A stretch of 6,399 nucleotides of DNA from Bacteroidales bacterium (GTDB lineage: Bacteria > Bacteroidota > Bacteroidia > Bacteroidales > UBA4181). The stretch lies in contig JAISDP010000141.1 in NCBI GenBank assembly GCA_031264715.1, positions 1 to 6,399 of the forward strand, given 5' to 3'. The notes beneath the pieces were generated by a model. That model saw only the letters and a program-made list of their open reading frames with translations, was not told the origin of the DNA and did not search any database. Below are positions 6,261-6,399 of this stretch, piece by piece (the first letter of the stretch is position 1; each line of letters opens with the position of its first letter). A program made the position numbers and the translations under genes.

Positions 6261-6399
6261 ATGAGTCTGTTTTTTCGAACCATACATTTGAAATTGATCA
6301 TCGGCGCTTTCCTGTTATTGTGGACAGGCGGCAGCGCCATGTTCGGGCAATTCTACAATGGGCACCAAATGACTTTTGGCAAGAACCGCGTGCAATACA
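6261..6399 (+). CDS. Exported protein, N-terminus only; possibly a PD40/TolB-like secreted protein
   Basis: Only the first 46 codons are in the window and the frame is still open at the edge. The start is a signal peptide: basic n-region (Arg6, His9, Lys11), hydrophobic core LIIGAFLLLW (12-21), and a probable signal peptidase I site around SAMFG before Gln30. The mature protein begins QFYNGHQMTFGKNRVQY. The G-K-N-R-V-Q-Y sequence just after the cleavage site resembles the start of large Bacteroidota secreted proteins annotated as PD40 or TolB-like, some with a peptidase MA-like domain. That identity rests on recall of a short motif and is tentative. Export and the start codon are well supported, the latter by the promoter 30 nt upstream. 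It has its own promoter and so is probably not cotranscribed with the sulfatase. Confidence 0.6.
   Translation, partial: MSLFFRTIHLKLIIGAFLLLWTGGSAMFGQFYNGHQMTFGKNRVQY

Overview
The window looks like chromosomal DNA of a Bacteroidota bacterium, probably of the order Bacteroidales. The evidence is the promoter grammar (-7 elements of the form TAnnTTTG, two of them with a TTG exactly 19 nt upstream), A-rich leaders with no clear Shine-Dalgarno sequence, a Bacteroidota-type PdxJ (VNINKVAT, HPRPDERH), a Bacteroidota-type DHOD-like protein, and the start of a secreted protein of a kind common in that phylum. Base composition is roughly half GC by eye. I cannot fix the genus.

Positions 1-4048 are all on the minus strand. 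In transcription order they read prfA (release factor 1), then a 120-nt gap containing a good promoter, then a compact run: SUI1/YciH-type translation factor, pdxJ (vitamin B6 ring synthesis), a dihydroorotate dehydrogenase-like flavoprotein without the usual catalytic loop, and aroD (type I 3-dehydroquinate dehydratase). Gaps within the run are 58, 32 and 9 nt and no internal promoter was seen, so these four genes are probably one operon. It mixes translation with cofactor and aromatic biosynthesis. The pdxJ stop codon lies inside a 7-bp tandem repeat.

A 190-nt divergent intergenic region (4049-4238) carries back-to-back -7 elements, one for prfA and one for a plus-strand secreted sulfatase (4239-5984). 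The sulfatase has a serine-type maturation motif, so its active enzyme needs an anSME-type formylglycine-generating enzyme encoded elsewhere. No SusC/SusD or other carbohydrate-use gene is visible beside it.

From 5985 to 6260 there is no convincing gene. This stretch holds a cluster of four small hairpins, open reading frames on both strands that may mark a dispersed repeat or a decayed element, and then a textbook Bacteroidota promoter at 6202-6231. That promoter drives an exported protein whose first 46 residues (6261-6399) fall inside the window.

Most of the window is ordinary housekeeping. The places that merit a second look are the hairpin-rich intergenic block, the catalytically altered DHOD-like protein, and the repeat at the end of pdxJ. 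I found no evidence of a new defence, mobile or RNA-guided system.
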